Shown in pieces: positions 44,385 to 52,378 of a stretch of 64,000 nucleotides of DNA. The stretch covers positions 248,001 through 312,000 of the forward strand of contig NZ_FNPI01000001.1 in NCBI RefSeq assembly GCF_900107275.1. Direction: 5' to 3'. The stretch comes from Evansella caseinilytica (lineage in GTDB: Bacteria > Bacillota > Bacilli > Bacillales > Salisediminibacteriaceae). The notes beneath the pieces are model-generated. The model did not search any database. It was not told where the DNA came from and worked only from the letters and a program-made list of their open reading frames with translations. Position numbers and translations under genes: made by a program. How positions within the stretch are numbered: position 1 is the first letter of the stretch; every line of letters begins with the position of its first letter.

Positions 44385-44672
44385 ATGGGTGTAAACAAAA
44401 AAGTTGTCTATGATGAAGAGTGGATGGAACTGATCAAGGAAGCGCGTGATCTTGGAATCGATTATCATGATGTTCGGGTATTTTTGCAGCAGACTGAAAA
44501 CAAAGACGGTAAGAGCGTGTTGAAAAATGAGGACATAACAGTGCCAGGAAGGACGAGGCGCGGTAGTCACGAGCAGCGGAGCGTACACGAAAAGTATGTG
44601 AGCAGTGGAGAGACAACGCAACGAAGAGATTCGCAGGCGCTGTTTCCCGGATTTTTTGAAAATCCTCTGTAG
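44385..44672 (+). CDS. SinI-type anti-repressor with a repeat-encoded C-terminal tail
   Basis: A 95-residue frame in two parts. Residues 1-42 contain a SinI domain (YDEEWMELIKEARDLGIDYH, then DVRVFLQQ), which in B. subtilis SinI binds SinR and relieves repression of matrix genes. Residues 43-95 are encoded by repeat family B copy 3, which also supplies the stop codon. Free-standing SinI-type proteins are about 40-57 residues, so the original gene probably ended near residue 45-50. The start follows AAAGGAGG. A cyclic-di-GMP riboswitch lies directly upstream and a terminator follows at 44693. The domain may still work with the tail. Confidence 0.78.
   Translation: MGVNKKVVYDEEWMELIKEARDLGIDYHDVRVFLQQTENKDGKSVLKNEDITVPGRTRRGSHEQRSVHEKYVSSGETTQRRDSQALFPGFFENPL
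44511..44672 (-). repeat. dispersed repeat family B, copy 3, inserted in the SinI-type gene
   Basis: From AAGAGCGTGTTGAAAAATGAGG to GGATTTTTTGAAAATCCTCTGTAG. The interior matches copy 1 (GGACGAGGCGCGG, GAGCGTACACGAA, GATTCGCAGGCGCTGTTTCCCG). It is the most diverged of the three full copies at its ends. Confidence 0.8.
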
Positions 44673-44692
44673 CTACATATTTGTCAAGGAGC

Positions 44693-44728
44693 CACGGGAA
44701 CCAGTTGAGGGTTGACCGTGTTTTTTTT
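44693..44728 (+). terminator. intrinsic terminator of the SinI-type transcript
   Basis: CACGG...CCGTG and AACC...GGTT form a bulged stem followed by eight Ts (44721-44728), just past the repeat insertion. Confidence 0.75.
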
Positions 44729-44828
44729 GTGAGGGACCGGAGCGGAATCCCGGGCAGGTGATAATGAGTAAAAAAAATTGCAATCGCCCCGGCGGATTAC
44801 GGACACTCAGGCAGTCGCAAAGTCTGCA

Positions 44829-45461
44829 TTAGCGGCTGTTTGTCAAATGCTGCATCAGTTTTTTCAACTCCAGCAACTGGTCATTCAGGCTGGACGCGGT
44901 GGCGATATTCTTGGTCAGAGCCGAACCCTCGTCCGGCAAGGAGGTAATGGAAAATTTTTCTTTCTTTGTTGTACGGCCAGAAAATGCAGGGGAGCCGTGC
45001 GCTATCGATGTGAGCGTCTTCGTTTGCCGAATAATCGCCTGCGATTTTTCAAAAGCGTCATTGATATCATTGGACACCTCGGCTGACACGGCTGCAATTT
45101 TCTCAAAGCTTTTGTAAGTGGCAGAAGCTTTGCCTTCACTGCGGCGCAAATGCTCATTTGTTTGAACGATGGCACTGTTTGTCCAAGTGGTTTCCTTTTT
45201 TAAATCTTTTAAGATCACTGTCATTCGGGCAGCGTGTTGCCAGGCTTGGGCGGCGAGTGCTGTTACTTCCTCCGCGGCTTTTGTTTGCCCATGTTTGTTG
45301 CCGTCAGCGAACGCTGCCATCGTTACGTGCATTGCCAGAGTGTTCATTTGTTTGGCAATCTCGGCTGTATAGGCTACCGCTTTTTGAACGAGCGCGGAGC
45401 GTCCTTCCAGTTCATTGACGATGTCATTCATTTGTTCAACAATTTTCCTGATTTCCTTCAT
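44829..45461 (-). CDS. soluble chemoreceptor-signalling-like coiled-coil protein
   Basis: About 210 residues with no membrane segment. The central part (AEIAKQMNTLAMHVTMAAFA, then EEVTALAAQAWQHA) resembles the hairpin tip of methyl-accepting chemotaxis proteins (QTNLLALNAAIEAARAG...EEVRKLA), but with changes in the conserved tip. The rest is predicted coiled coil, and residues about 155-190 look linker-like. There is no sensor, HAMP or membrane segment. The ATG 45461 lies after GGAGGGAAGT. It may be a degenerate signalling adaptor that no longer contacts CheA/CheW. Function is unknown. Confidence 0.6.
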   Translation of the reverse strand: MKEIRKIVEQMNDIVNELEGRSALVQKAVAYTAEIAKQMNTLAMHVTMAAFADGNKHGQTKAAEEVTALAAQAWQHAARMTVILKDLKKETTWTNSAIVQTNEHLRRSEGKASATYKSFEKIAAVSAEVSNDINDAFEKSQAIIRQTKTLTSIAHGSPAFSGRTTKKEKFSITSLPDEGSALTKNIATASSLNDQLLELKKLMQHLTNSR

Positions 45462-45475
45462 ACTTCCCTCCAAAT

Positions 45476-45697
45476 TTAGTTTTTATGCCTCGCAATTTTT
45501 TCGGTCGGTACTGTGTGTAAAAAACGGGTTTGCATGAGCGGCATCCATGCAAAATAAGGCGGTGCGTAAAGTTTGTCCAATGGTTGCCACTGACGCGGAC
45601 GATCTAAATAAAGCGAAGACCAAGTTGGACTGGAAGAATCACATTCCTGCGATGATGATTTTAAAGGTGCGACAATAAAGAAAATCGCTGTAATCAT
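45476..45697 (-). CDS. small hypothetical protein
   Basis: A 73-residue frame with a short hydrophobic N-terminus (MITAIFFIVAPL) and a Pro/Trp/Tyr-rich remainder (LDRPRQWQPLDKLYAPPYFA). It lies directly upstream of the receptor-like gene on the same strand. AAGGAGG occurs about 30 bases before the ATG, which is too far for a normal start. I do not recognise it; it may be a decayed gene. Confidence 0.35.
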   Translation of the reverse strand: MITAIFFIVAPLKSSSQECDSSSPTWSSLYLDRPRQWQPLDKLYAPPYFAWMPLMQTRFLHTVPTEKIARHKN

Positions 45698-45839
45698 CAG
45701 ATACTTTCTCTATTTTATAAGGGAATTCCTCCTTATTTTTTGAAAATTGAATATTTTTATTTTGAAAGCTGGGAGAGTCGTTAATAATGATAGTGCGAGC
45801 CTGGGAGTTAACAGAAAAGCACAGCTGGCAACGGGAAAG

Positions 45840-46316
45840 TTAAAGATTGAAGTACATTGATTTGTGCAGTTCCTGAAAACCGTTCTTCTTGTAAAATGCT
45901 TCCGCGTTATTGTTAAAAGCATAAACTTGCAGTTCGATTCGCCGTATTCCCTTGGATTTTGCCCACTTCATGATGCTTTTCAGCAGCAAGGTTCCGACCC
46001 CGTGCTGTTGATGCTCCTTCTTTACTGCAAGATTGTCAAGCTGTACCCACAATCGTTTTCGGAAAATCGGAAATGGATGAGCATGCATAACAAACGCTTC
46101 AGCAAAGCCGACAATCGCGTTGTTCATTTCTGCAACGACAATGTGCTTATTTTTGTCATGAAGATAGCTTTCCATATAGGCTTTATCTCTTGAGACGCCG
46201 CCTGAAGGAAGTTGAAAAAGTTCGGGATGACGCAAGCGGTGCAGTTCATCCAGCTCATGATAAATTTCCATTAGCTGCCGGTAGTCCGACGTCTGTGCTT
46301 CCCTTGTGGATATCAA
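45840..46316 (-). CDS. GNAT-family N-acetyltransferase
   Basis: A 158-residue single-domain acetyltransferase. Motif A is LDNLAVKKEHQQHGVGTLLLKSIMKWAKSKG, and the end AEAFYKKNGFQELHKSMYF is typical. The start is TTG 46316 after GAGGAGG. It is monocistronic. The substrate is unknown. Confidence 0.9.
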   Translation of the reverse strand: MISTREAQTSDYRQLMEIYHELDELHRLRHPELFQLPSGGVSRDKAYMESYLHDKNKHIVVAEMNNAIVGFAEAFVMHAHPFPIFRKRLWVQLDNLAVKKEHQQHGVGTLLLKSIMKWAKSKGIRRIELQVYAFNNNAEAFYKKNGFQELHKSMYFNL

Positions 46317-46671
46317 TTTATTTTTCCTCCTCGCAGTTCAAAATGAAATGAGTGAATGCTTGGATAACGGGTTCTGCCATTTTCTTTTTTATGAGGGTGC
46401 TCTTGAACACACATTGCAAGAGGATGTTCCAAAAGTGCAGGAAAGAGCGTCGGCGAAAGTTTCTGTTGTGTTGTCCTTTCGCCTTGGCTTTTTGTAAAAC
46501 AACTTTATTTTTACATAAATATGACACTGGTCTGGAAAAGATAACGGATATCTGAAATAACGCATTTTGATTGCTATCGGCGATGATTCATAATAAACTA
46601 TAGGTACTTACTTTTTGAAAGAAAAGAGTTGGAAGCGCGCTGGGTGAAAACTGACAGGAAAGGGGCCGACA
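46317..46671. other. divergent intergenic region with a deleted family-B repeat
   Basis: At about 46417-46497 the sequence AAGAGGATGTTCCAAAAGTGCAGGAAA and a later TTGTGTTGTCCTTTC...CTTTTTG resemble the two ends of repeat family B with most of the interior missing. The rest carries the promoters of the flanking divergent genes. No gene is seen. Confidence 0.5.
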
Positions 46672-47280
46672 ATGAAGCATATTTTCAAACAAGGAAAAAG
46701 CGGGAATGAAAACACGATTTTTCTTCTGCACGGCACTGGCGGAAACGAGCACGATTTGCTACCGCTTGCAGAGATGATAGATGAAGAGGCTGCGGTGCTC
46801 AGTGTAAGAGGGAACGTGGATGAAAATGGGATGAACCGGTTTTTTCGCCGCTTGGCAGAGGGGATTTTTGATGAAGAAGACCTTATTTTTCGCACAAAGG
46901 AGCTAAAAAACTTTGTTGATGCTGCTGCTGAAGAACATCGCTTTGACCGAAAACGTGTCATCGCCGTCGGCTATTCGAACGGTGCCAATATTGCCGGCAG
47001 CTTGCTGTTTCATTATGAGAACGTCTTAAAAGGGGCTGTGCTGCTGCATCCGATGGTACCGCGACGTGGCATCGCTTTGCCGGAGTTGACAGGGCTTCCG
47101 GTATTTATCGGAGCAGGTGTAAACGATCCGATATGTCCACCCGAGGAAACAGAGGATTTGATGAAACTATTGCATGGAGCCGGAGCCGAGGTGGAAGTTT
47201 GCTGGGGAAATCACGGACACCAGTTGACGCAAATGGAGATGGAGCAGGCAAAAGCCTGGTATATCAAGTATATGAAGTAG
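46672..47280 (+). CDS. mhqD: MhqD-like carboxylesterase/phospholipase (alpha/beta hydrolase)
   Basis: A 202-residue alpha/beta hydrolase. The nucleophile elbow is AVGYSNGANIAGS, the acid is in AGVNDPICP, and His is in NHGHQLT. An oxyanion-type HGTGGNEHDLLPLAE lies near the N-terminus. The sequence closely follows B. subtilis MhqD (YodD), a hydrolase of the MhqR regulon induced by hydroquinones and other electrophiles. No MhqR gene or clear operator is seen nearby. It ends 13 bases before a long palindrome. Confidence 0.88.
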   Translation: MKHIFKQGKSGNENTIFLLHGTGGNEHDLLPLAEMIDEEAAVLSVRGNVDENGMNRFFRRLAEGIFDEEDLIFRTKELKNFVDAAAEEHRFDRKRVIAVGYSNGANIAGSLLFHYENVLKGAVLLHPMVPRRGIALPELTGLPVFIGAGVNDPICPPEETEDLMKLLHGAGAEVEVCWGNHGHQLTQMEMEQAKAWYIKYMK

Positions 47281-47293
47281 CAGTTCACAAAAA

Positions 47294-47343
47294 TGTCACA
47301 GGCCATGTCCCCGAACTTTAGTTCGGGGACATGGCCTGTGACA
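47294..47343. terminator. perfect 24-bp palindromic hairpin between convergent genes
   Basis: The left arm (47294-47317, TGTCACAGGCCATGTCCCCG...) and right arm (47320-47343) are exact reverse complements around a TT loop. CACAA/TTGTG outside extends the stem. It lies between the mhqD and SIMPL gene stops. Most of the arm is repeated in the hairpin at 48155. Confidence 0.85.
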
Positions 47344-47351
47344 ATCTTGTG

Positions 47352-48071
47352 TCAACGTGTGTGTCGTCGTTTATATGTAAACGTCATTTCCAGGCTTGCT
47401 TTTTCAATCATGGTTCCAGGCCGGATCGGTGTTTCCACAACGGACATGGCTTCCAATGCCATAGTTTGAAAAGGAACGATCGGCTCTTGCTTTTCCTTTT
47501 CAACAATTTTGACCGGAGCAGGGTCGAGAACAACATGGAGCCTGCTGGCGATGGCTCTCGCTTTTGTGAATCCGTCCAGACTGGCTTTTTGCAAGGCTTC
47601 GAGATAACGAGCAGAACGATCTTTTAATGTAAACCGGACGCTTCGCACGGTGTTCGCTCCGTTGTTTACGGCAGCATCAACAATGAGGCCAGCTTGATTC
47701 AATTGCTGTGCCACTCTGATAGTTAAAAGATGCATAACCTGATACCCGCGAAAGGTCTGCTGACCATCGATATAATCGTACATTGTATCTATCTGAAAAT
47801 CCGCTGTCTGGATATCTCTTTCCGGGATGTTTAATTGCGATACAGCCTGAATGACGGACGAAATCCTTTCCGCATTTTCCTGCTGTGCCTCTTGTAGCGA
47901 TGCAGCTTCCGTAATAGCACCAAGAGAGATAACCGCTTGCTCTGGCTGAACGGTGATCACTCCTTCTCCGAATACGATAATCTTACCGGCTGCAGTTTCC
48001 ATCACGCCGGCTTGCTGAACCGGAAAGGTCGCAGCGGGCGGTGAATGAAAAGATGGAACATTCATTTGCAA
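47352..48071 (-). CDS. SIMPL-domain protein
   Basis: A 239-residue protein of the SIMPL/DUF541 family, usually secreted or periplasmic. It begins GKIIVFGEGVITVQPEQAVISLGAITEA, the family hallmark, followed by the NVPERDIQTADFQI-type region. No clear signal peptide is seen; the N-terminal 25 residues are Ala/Pro rich. The function of the family is poorly defined (oxidative-stress links in some species). It is monocistronic. Confidence 0.85.
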   Translation of the reverse strand: MQMNVPSFHSPPAATFPVQQAGVMETAAGKIIVFGEGVITVQPEQAVISLGAITEAASLQEAQQENAERISSVIQAVSQLNIPERDIQTADFQIDTMYDYIDGQQTFRGYQVMHLLTIRVAQQLNQAGLIVDAAVNNGANTVRSVRFTLKDRSARYLEALQKASLDGFTKARAIASRLHVVLDPAPVKIVEKEKQEPIVPFQTMALEAMSVVETPIRPGTMIEKASLEMTFTYKRRHTR

Positions 48072-48154
48072 TACCTGCCTTTCTCATGTTCTTGGTGCTA
48101 TACCATGTATATTCAAAAATAAGAGAAACGATGTTCTAAAAATGTCACAAAATA

Positions 48155-48202
48155 TTCAGGGGCCATGTCCCCGAACTTTAGTTCGGGGACATGGCCCCTG
48201 AA
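48155..48202 (-). terminator. perfect 23-bp palindromic hairpin after yfmM
   Basis: Arms 48155-48177 and 48180-48202 (TTCAGGGGCCATGTCCCCG... and its exact complement) flank a TT loop, six bases after the yfmM stop. About 19 bases of each arm are the same as in the hairpin at 47294. Confidence 0.85.
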
Positions 48203-48207
48203 AAAAA

Positions 48208-49764
48208 TTAAAACACCTTCGTCGTCCATGCTTCGCCGTTCCAGATATCCGTGACGATGTCCTGATAAAATTCCGGCTCGTGGCTGATGAGGAGAATGCT
48301 GCCGGGATAAGTCTTCAATGCCCGCTTCAGCTCATCCTTTGCATCCACATCCAAGTGGTTGGTCGGCTCATCAAGGACAAGCAAATTCGTCTCATTGTTG
48401 ATTAGCTTACAAAGGCGGACCTTCGCTTTTTCCCCACCGCTCAGCACAGCCACTTTACTTTCAATATGCTTTGTCATCAGCCCGCATTTTGCCAACGCTG
48501 CGCGGATTTCCGCCTGGTTCATGGCGGGAAACTCATTCCATATTTCATCGATGCATGTCTGCTGGCTGTTCGTCTTCACTTCCTGTTCAAAGTAGCCGAT
48601 TTCCAGAAATTCTCCGCGCTCCACATTGCCGCTTAGCGGCGGAATTTCTCCGAGAAGGCTGCGGAGCAGCGTTGTTTTTCCGATTCCGTTGGCCCCCACC
48701 AGTGCGACCTTCTGTCCCCGCTCCATCCGCAAATTCAACGGACGCGATAATGGTTCATCGTAACCGATCACGAGCTCCTTCGTTTCAAAAATCGTTTTTC
48801 CGGGTGTACGCGCGGTCTTAAAATGAAATTGCGGTTTCGGCTTTTCTTTGGCAAGCTCGATTTTTTCCATCTTATCTAGCTTTTTCTGCCGTGACATCGC
48901 CATGTTGCGCGTTGCCACACGAGCTTTATTTCGCGCCACGAAATCCTCAAGCTCGGCAATTTCCTTCTGCTGCTTTTTATAAGCGGCCGCAAGCTGCTGT
49001 TTTTTCACCTCGTATACATGACGGAAGTGATCGTAATCTCCGACGTAACGCTCCAGTTCCTGATTTTCCATATGATAAATCAAATTGATGACACTGTTTA
49101 AAAACGGGATGTCATGGGAAATTAAAATGAACGCATTTTCGTATTCCTGCAAATAACGCTTCAGCCATTCAATATGCTGCTCATCCAGGTAGTTGGTCGG
49201 CTCATCCAGCAGCAGGATGTCGGGCTTTTCCAGCAGTAGTTTTGCCAGCAATATCTTTGTTCGCTGGCCGCCGCTGAGGTCGTTCACATCCAGCTCAAGC
49301 CCGATTTCATCAAGTCCGAGCCCGCGGGCTACTTCCTCCACTTTCGCGTCGATGGTGTAAAAATCGTTATTTGTCAGCAGATCCTGAATCGTCCCGACTT
49401 CCTCCAGGAGCGTCTCCATTTCTTCCGGTTCAGCACTGCCCATTTGTTCGTACATGCTGTTCATGTCCGCTTCCATATCATACAAATATTGAAAAGCGCC
49501 TTTCAGTACATCGCGAATCGTCTGTCCCTTTTGCAGCACCGCATGCTGATCAAGAAAGCCGACCCGGACGTTTTTCGCCCATTCAATCTTTCCTTCATCA
49601 GGAACAAGCTGACCGGTTACAATATTCATAAACGTGGACTTTCCTTCCCCGTTCGCTCCGATCAACCCAATGTGCTCCCCTTTCAGCAGCCGGAAGGAAA
49701 CATCGTGAAAGATCGCCCGGTCACCAAAGCCGTGGCTTAAATTTTTTACTGTTAAAATACTCAT
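48208..49764 (-). CDS. yfmM: ABC-F family ATPase YfmM
   Basis: About 518 residues: two ABC ATPase domains joined by a charged linker, no membrane segments. Walker A motifs are GANGEGKST and GANGIGKTT, signatures LSGGQRTK and LSGGEKAK, Walker B LLLDEPTNYLD and LVLDEPTNHLD. The length and sequence follow B. subtilis YfmM. ABC-F proteins act on the ribosome, in translation elongation or antibiotic protection. ATG 49764 (MSILTVKNLSHGFG) is the family start; the open frame runs on to 49950 without homologous residues. It is divergent from yfmL, as in B. subtilis. Confidence 0.93.
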   Translation of the reverse strand: MSILTVKNLSHGFGDRAIFHDVSFRLLKGEHIGLIGANGEGKSTFMNIVTGQLVPDEGKIEWAKNVRVGFLDQHAVLQKGQTIRDVLKGAFQYLYDMEADMNSMYEQMGSAEPEEMETLLEEVGTIQDLLTNNDFYTIDAKVEEVARGLGLDEIGLELDVNDLSGGQRTKILLAKLLLEKPDILLLDEPTNYLDEQHIEWLKRYLQEYENAFILISHDIPFLNSVINLIYHMENQELERYVGDYDHFRHVYEVKKQQLAAAYKKQQKEIAELEDFVARNKARVATRNMAMSRQKKLDKMEKIELAKEKPKPQFHFKTARTPGKTIFETKELVIGYDEPLSRPLNLRMERGQKVALVGANGIGKTTLLRSLLGEIPPLSGNVERGEFLEIGYFEQEVKTNSQQTCIDEIWNEFPAMNQAEIRAALAKCGLMTKHIESKVAVLSGGEKAKVRLCKLINNETNLLVLDEPTNHLDVDAKDELKRALKTYPGSILLISHEPEFYQDIVTDIWNGEAWTTKVF

Positions 49765-49873
49765 AGGATCGACACCTTTATCTAATATATTTTGAACTAC
49801 GGGTTTATTTACGTTAAAATCGAAAGGACGCATTCTGACATCAAGAAACATCCTCACAAAAAGGAGATTATTT

Positions 49874-51004
49874 ATGAACAATACATGGTCTATCATACCG
49901 GGATTCCCCTCGTTTTTACAAGAGGCTTGGCAAAAATCCAATTTTTCCACGCCAACGGCAATTCAGGAACAAGCTGTCCCGGTAATCCTTGAAGGAAAGG
50001 ACGTTGTTGCCGAATCGCCTACTGGCACTGGCAAAACGCTTGCCTATCTTCTTCCCGGGCTGCAGCAGATCGACGTCAGCAAAAAGGAAGTCCAACTCGT
50101 TATTCTCGCTTCTTCCCAGGAACTGGTGATGCAACTGACGGAGGAAGTCCGGATTTGGTCGGAGGGAAGCGGCATCGGCCGCGCTGCCCTGATCGGGGGT
50201 GCAAACATGAATCGCCAACTGGATAAACTGAAGAAAAAGCCGCACGTTGTTGTCGGCACCCCGGGAAGAATTGTTGAGTTGATTCAGATGAAAAAGCTGA
50301 AAATGCATGAGGTGAAAATCGTTGTTTTAGATGAAGCGGACCAGTTGCTGCAGCCGGAGCATGAAAAAGCTGTCGATGTTATCATCCATTCAACGAAAAA
50401 AGACCGCCAGCTTGTCGTGTTTTCCGCCACTCTGAGTGCTGAAACGGAAAACAAGGTGAAGGAGCGGATGAAGGAAGGGGCGTCGGTTATCCGCATCAAA
50501 GCGGACGAAGCAGCAGACAGCAGTGTAGAACATGCCTACATTGTATGCGAAGAGCGGGAAAAGATTGAATTATTAAGGAAGCTGATGAATGTTCCCGGAC
50601 TTCAGGCGCTTGCGTTTTCTAATCAAATCGAGCAGTTGAATGTCTACGCCGCCAAATTACAGTTTCACGGGAAGCCGCTGGGGGTGTTGCACAGCGAGAC
50701 AACAAAGCAGGAGCGGGAGGCTGCGGTAAAAGGCTTCCGCAATAAAAAGTTTCCGTTGCTGCTGGCAACCGACGTTGCCTCCAGAGGATTGGACATTAAA
50801 GGCTTGACGCATGTGATTCAGCTGGATATGCCGCAGGAGCCGCGACAATATCTCCATCGCGCGGGAAGAACCGGACGGGCCGGTGCAGGCGGAACAGTGC
50901 TGTCCCTCGTTACCAGACAGCAAGTGGAAAAACTTCTGAGCATCGGCAAAAAAATCAATGTTTCCTTTGAAAAAAAGCGGCTGTATAAAGGCAAGCTGAT
51001 ATAG
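49874..51004 (+). CDS. yfmL: DEAD-box RNA helicase YfmL
   Basis: A 376-residue minimal DEAD-box helicase. Q-motif region FSTPTAIQEQAV, Walker A SPTGTGKT, DEAD box VLDEADQLL, SAT motif, TDVASRGLDI and HRAGRTGRAG are all present, with no C-terminal extension. The length equals B. subtilis YfmL, which is implicated in ribosome assembly in the cold. AAAAGGAG lies ten bases upstream of the ATG. The neighbour yfmM supports the assignment. Confidence 0.92.
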   Translation: MNNTWSIIPGFPSFLQEAWQKSNFSTPTAIQEQAVPVILEGKDVVAESPTGTGKTLAYLLPGLQQIDVSKKEVQLVILASSQELVMQLTEEVRIWSEGSGIGRAALIGGANMNRQLDKLKKKPHVVVGTPGRIVELIQMKKLKMHEVKIVVLDEADQLLQPEHEKAVDVIIHSTKKDRQLVVFSATLSAETENKVKERMKEGASVIRIKADEAADSSVEHAYIVCEEREKIELLRKLMNVPGLQALAFSNQIEQLNVYAAKLQFHGKPLGVLHSETTKQEREAAVKGFRNKKFPLLLATDVASRGLDIKGLTHVIQLDMPQEPRQYLHRAGRTGRAGAGGTVLSLVTRQQVEKLLSIGKKINVSFEKKRLYKGKLI

Positions 51005-51105
51005 TATAGAAACAGCCCATTACGAGCCCGCTATAGAGCCGTCAGCTAATGCTGAGCTGAGCCGGCACAACGATGAAAACAATCATTGTTTAAAACAGAC
51101 AAAGT

Positions 51106-51145
51106 AGCCCCCCATGCTTCATGTTGTCATGGGGGTGCTCATTTT
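51106..51145 (+). terminator. intrinsic terminator of yfmL
   Basis: AGCCCCCCATG and CATGGGGGTGCT form a stem, followed by CATTTT, about 100 bases after the yfmL stop. Confidence 0.7.
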
Positions 51146-51149
51146 AAAA

Positions 51150-51410
51150 AGGATGTTCAAAAAGTCCGGAAAGAGCCGGAAGCGTGACAAGATGGTAGTG
51201 TCCACTGGTGACGAAATGTCTCCAACGCACCGTATTCAGGCCGGAAGAGAATTGGAAGAGCCGCGAAGTGTCCCGTAAGCGCCGTATTGGGTCCGGAGGC
51301 ATGAGGCTTGAGCCGCCGAAGTGTCGCGAAAGGAGCCGATTCGGTCCGGAGGCGTGAGGCTTGCGCACCGAAGTGTCCCGAACGAGCGCGATTCAGGCGG
51401 GAATCAGCAG
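51150..51410. repeat. degenerate 52-bp tandem repeats (family C), about four units
   Basis: Units are recognisable by GAAGTGTC(C/G)CG, GATTCGGTCCGGAGGCGTGAGGCTTG and similar. The array begins next to a family-B-like end (GGATGTTCAAAAAG at 51143-51160). The periodic minus-strand translation is a by-product of the repeats. Confidence 0.7.
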
Positions 51411-51451
51411 CAATGCATGTTGTAATGTCCATTTGCGATATGCTGGAACAC

Positions 51452-51928
51452 TTAAAGTAATTTCTGCAAATCACTTTCGATTTTACCCGGCTTTGTTGTC
51501 GGGGAGTATCTTTCGGCCACATTGCCGCTCCGATCCACTAAAAATTTGGTGAAATTCCATTTAATACTTTTCGACAGCAACCCGTTTTTTTGCCCCTTTA
51601 AAAAAGAGAAGAGTGGATCTTCGTTTTTTCCATTTACGTCGATTTTAGCGAACATTGGAAAAGTCACGCCGTAATTTCGTTGGCAAAACTGCATCGTTTC
51701 CTCAATATCCGCAAATTCCTGATTGTTAAACTGATCGCACGGAAAGCCGAGAATCTCAAGCCCCTGCTCCCTATACTTGTCATATAACTCCTGAAGTTCC
51801 GCAAACTGCGGCGTTAATCCACATTTACTTGCCGTATTCACGATAATAAGCACCTTGCCTTCATACTCCTTTAATGACTTCTCTTGCCCGTTCGCGAGTT
51901 TTGCGTGAAAATCATAGACCGTTTCCAT
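51452..51928 (-). CDS. bsaA: glutathione peroxidase-family thiol peroxidase
   Basis: 158 residues, matching the Cys-type glutathione peroxidase family (B. subtilis BsaA). Catalytic elements: Cys in NTASKCGLTPQF, Gln/Asn region FPCDQFNNQE, and WNF in IKWNFTKFLVD. The enzyme reduces hydroperoxides, probably with thioredoxin. ATG 51928 follows GGAGGGTC; the frame runs on to 51961. It is monocistronic. Confidence 0.95.
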   Translation of the reverse strand: METVYDFHAKLANGQEKSLKEYEGKVLIIVNTASKCGLTPQFAELQELYDKYREQGLEILGFPCDQFNNQEFADIEETMQFCQRNYGVTFPMFAKIDVNGKNEDPLFSFLKGQKNGLLSKSIKWNFTKFLVDRSGNVAERYSPTTKPGKIESDLQKLL

Positions 51929-51973
51929 GAGAAGACCCTCCTTGATTGTGGAAATTTTCATTTTATGGATATT

Positions 51974-52340
51974 AGAGCGTGTTCAAAAGGGCAATGGTTC
52001 CGCACGATGCGCCCCAATTCCGCTCAAGTACCACTCACGGCCTGCATCTGCGGTTACTCGATGCAAATTTACTCGATGAAGCACATTCAGGTTGCATTTG
52101 TGAGTAACAGCGGAATGTCGTCATCCTGACTGCGAGAAAACCACTCACAGCCGGCCTGAAAAGAATGCATCGGCTCCACTCATTGTCTCTTCCTCTGCTA
52201 GTAGAACTCCGACGTCTGTCCAAGTGCCATCGCGTGCGATGACACGATGAGACAGTTCGCAGTGTCTCAGTGAAGAACGGCTCATTGCTTCGTATTTGTT
52301 GTTCAAAAAGATAAAAACCGATCTTTTTGAACAAATACTA
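51974..52340 (-). repeat. dispersed repeat family A, copy 3 (about 367 bp)
   Basis: The reverse complement of copy 2 with few differences, including the hairpin TATTTGTTCAAAAAG...CTTTTTGAACAACAAATA at its 5' side and TTTTGAACACGCTCTAA at its 3' side. The 45-46 codon frame is open here also. It fills the gap between bsaA and the DUF4129 gene. Confidence 0.88.
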
Positions 52341-52378
52341 TTATAGAGCGTATTTAAAAAGATAAACAGCAAGTTGCT

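Noticed and set aside
44778-45086. Plus-strand open frame opposite the receptor-like gene
   Set aside because: The minus-strand gene has a good ribosome binding site and coherent coiled-coil sequence; the plus-strand translation does not.
51157-51522. 121-codon minus-strand open frame
   Set aside because: It is made of family C repeat units and overlaps the end of bsaA in another frame.
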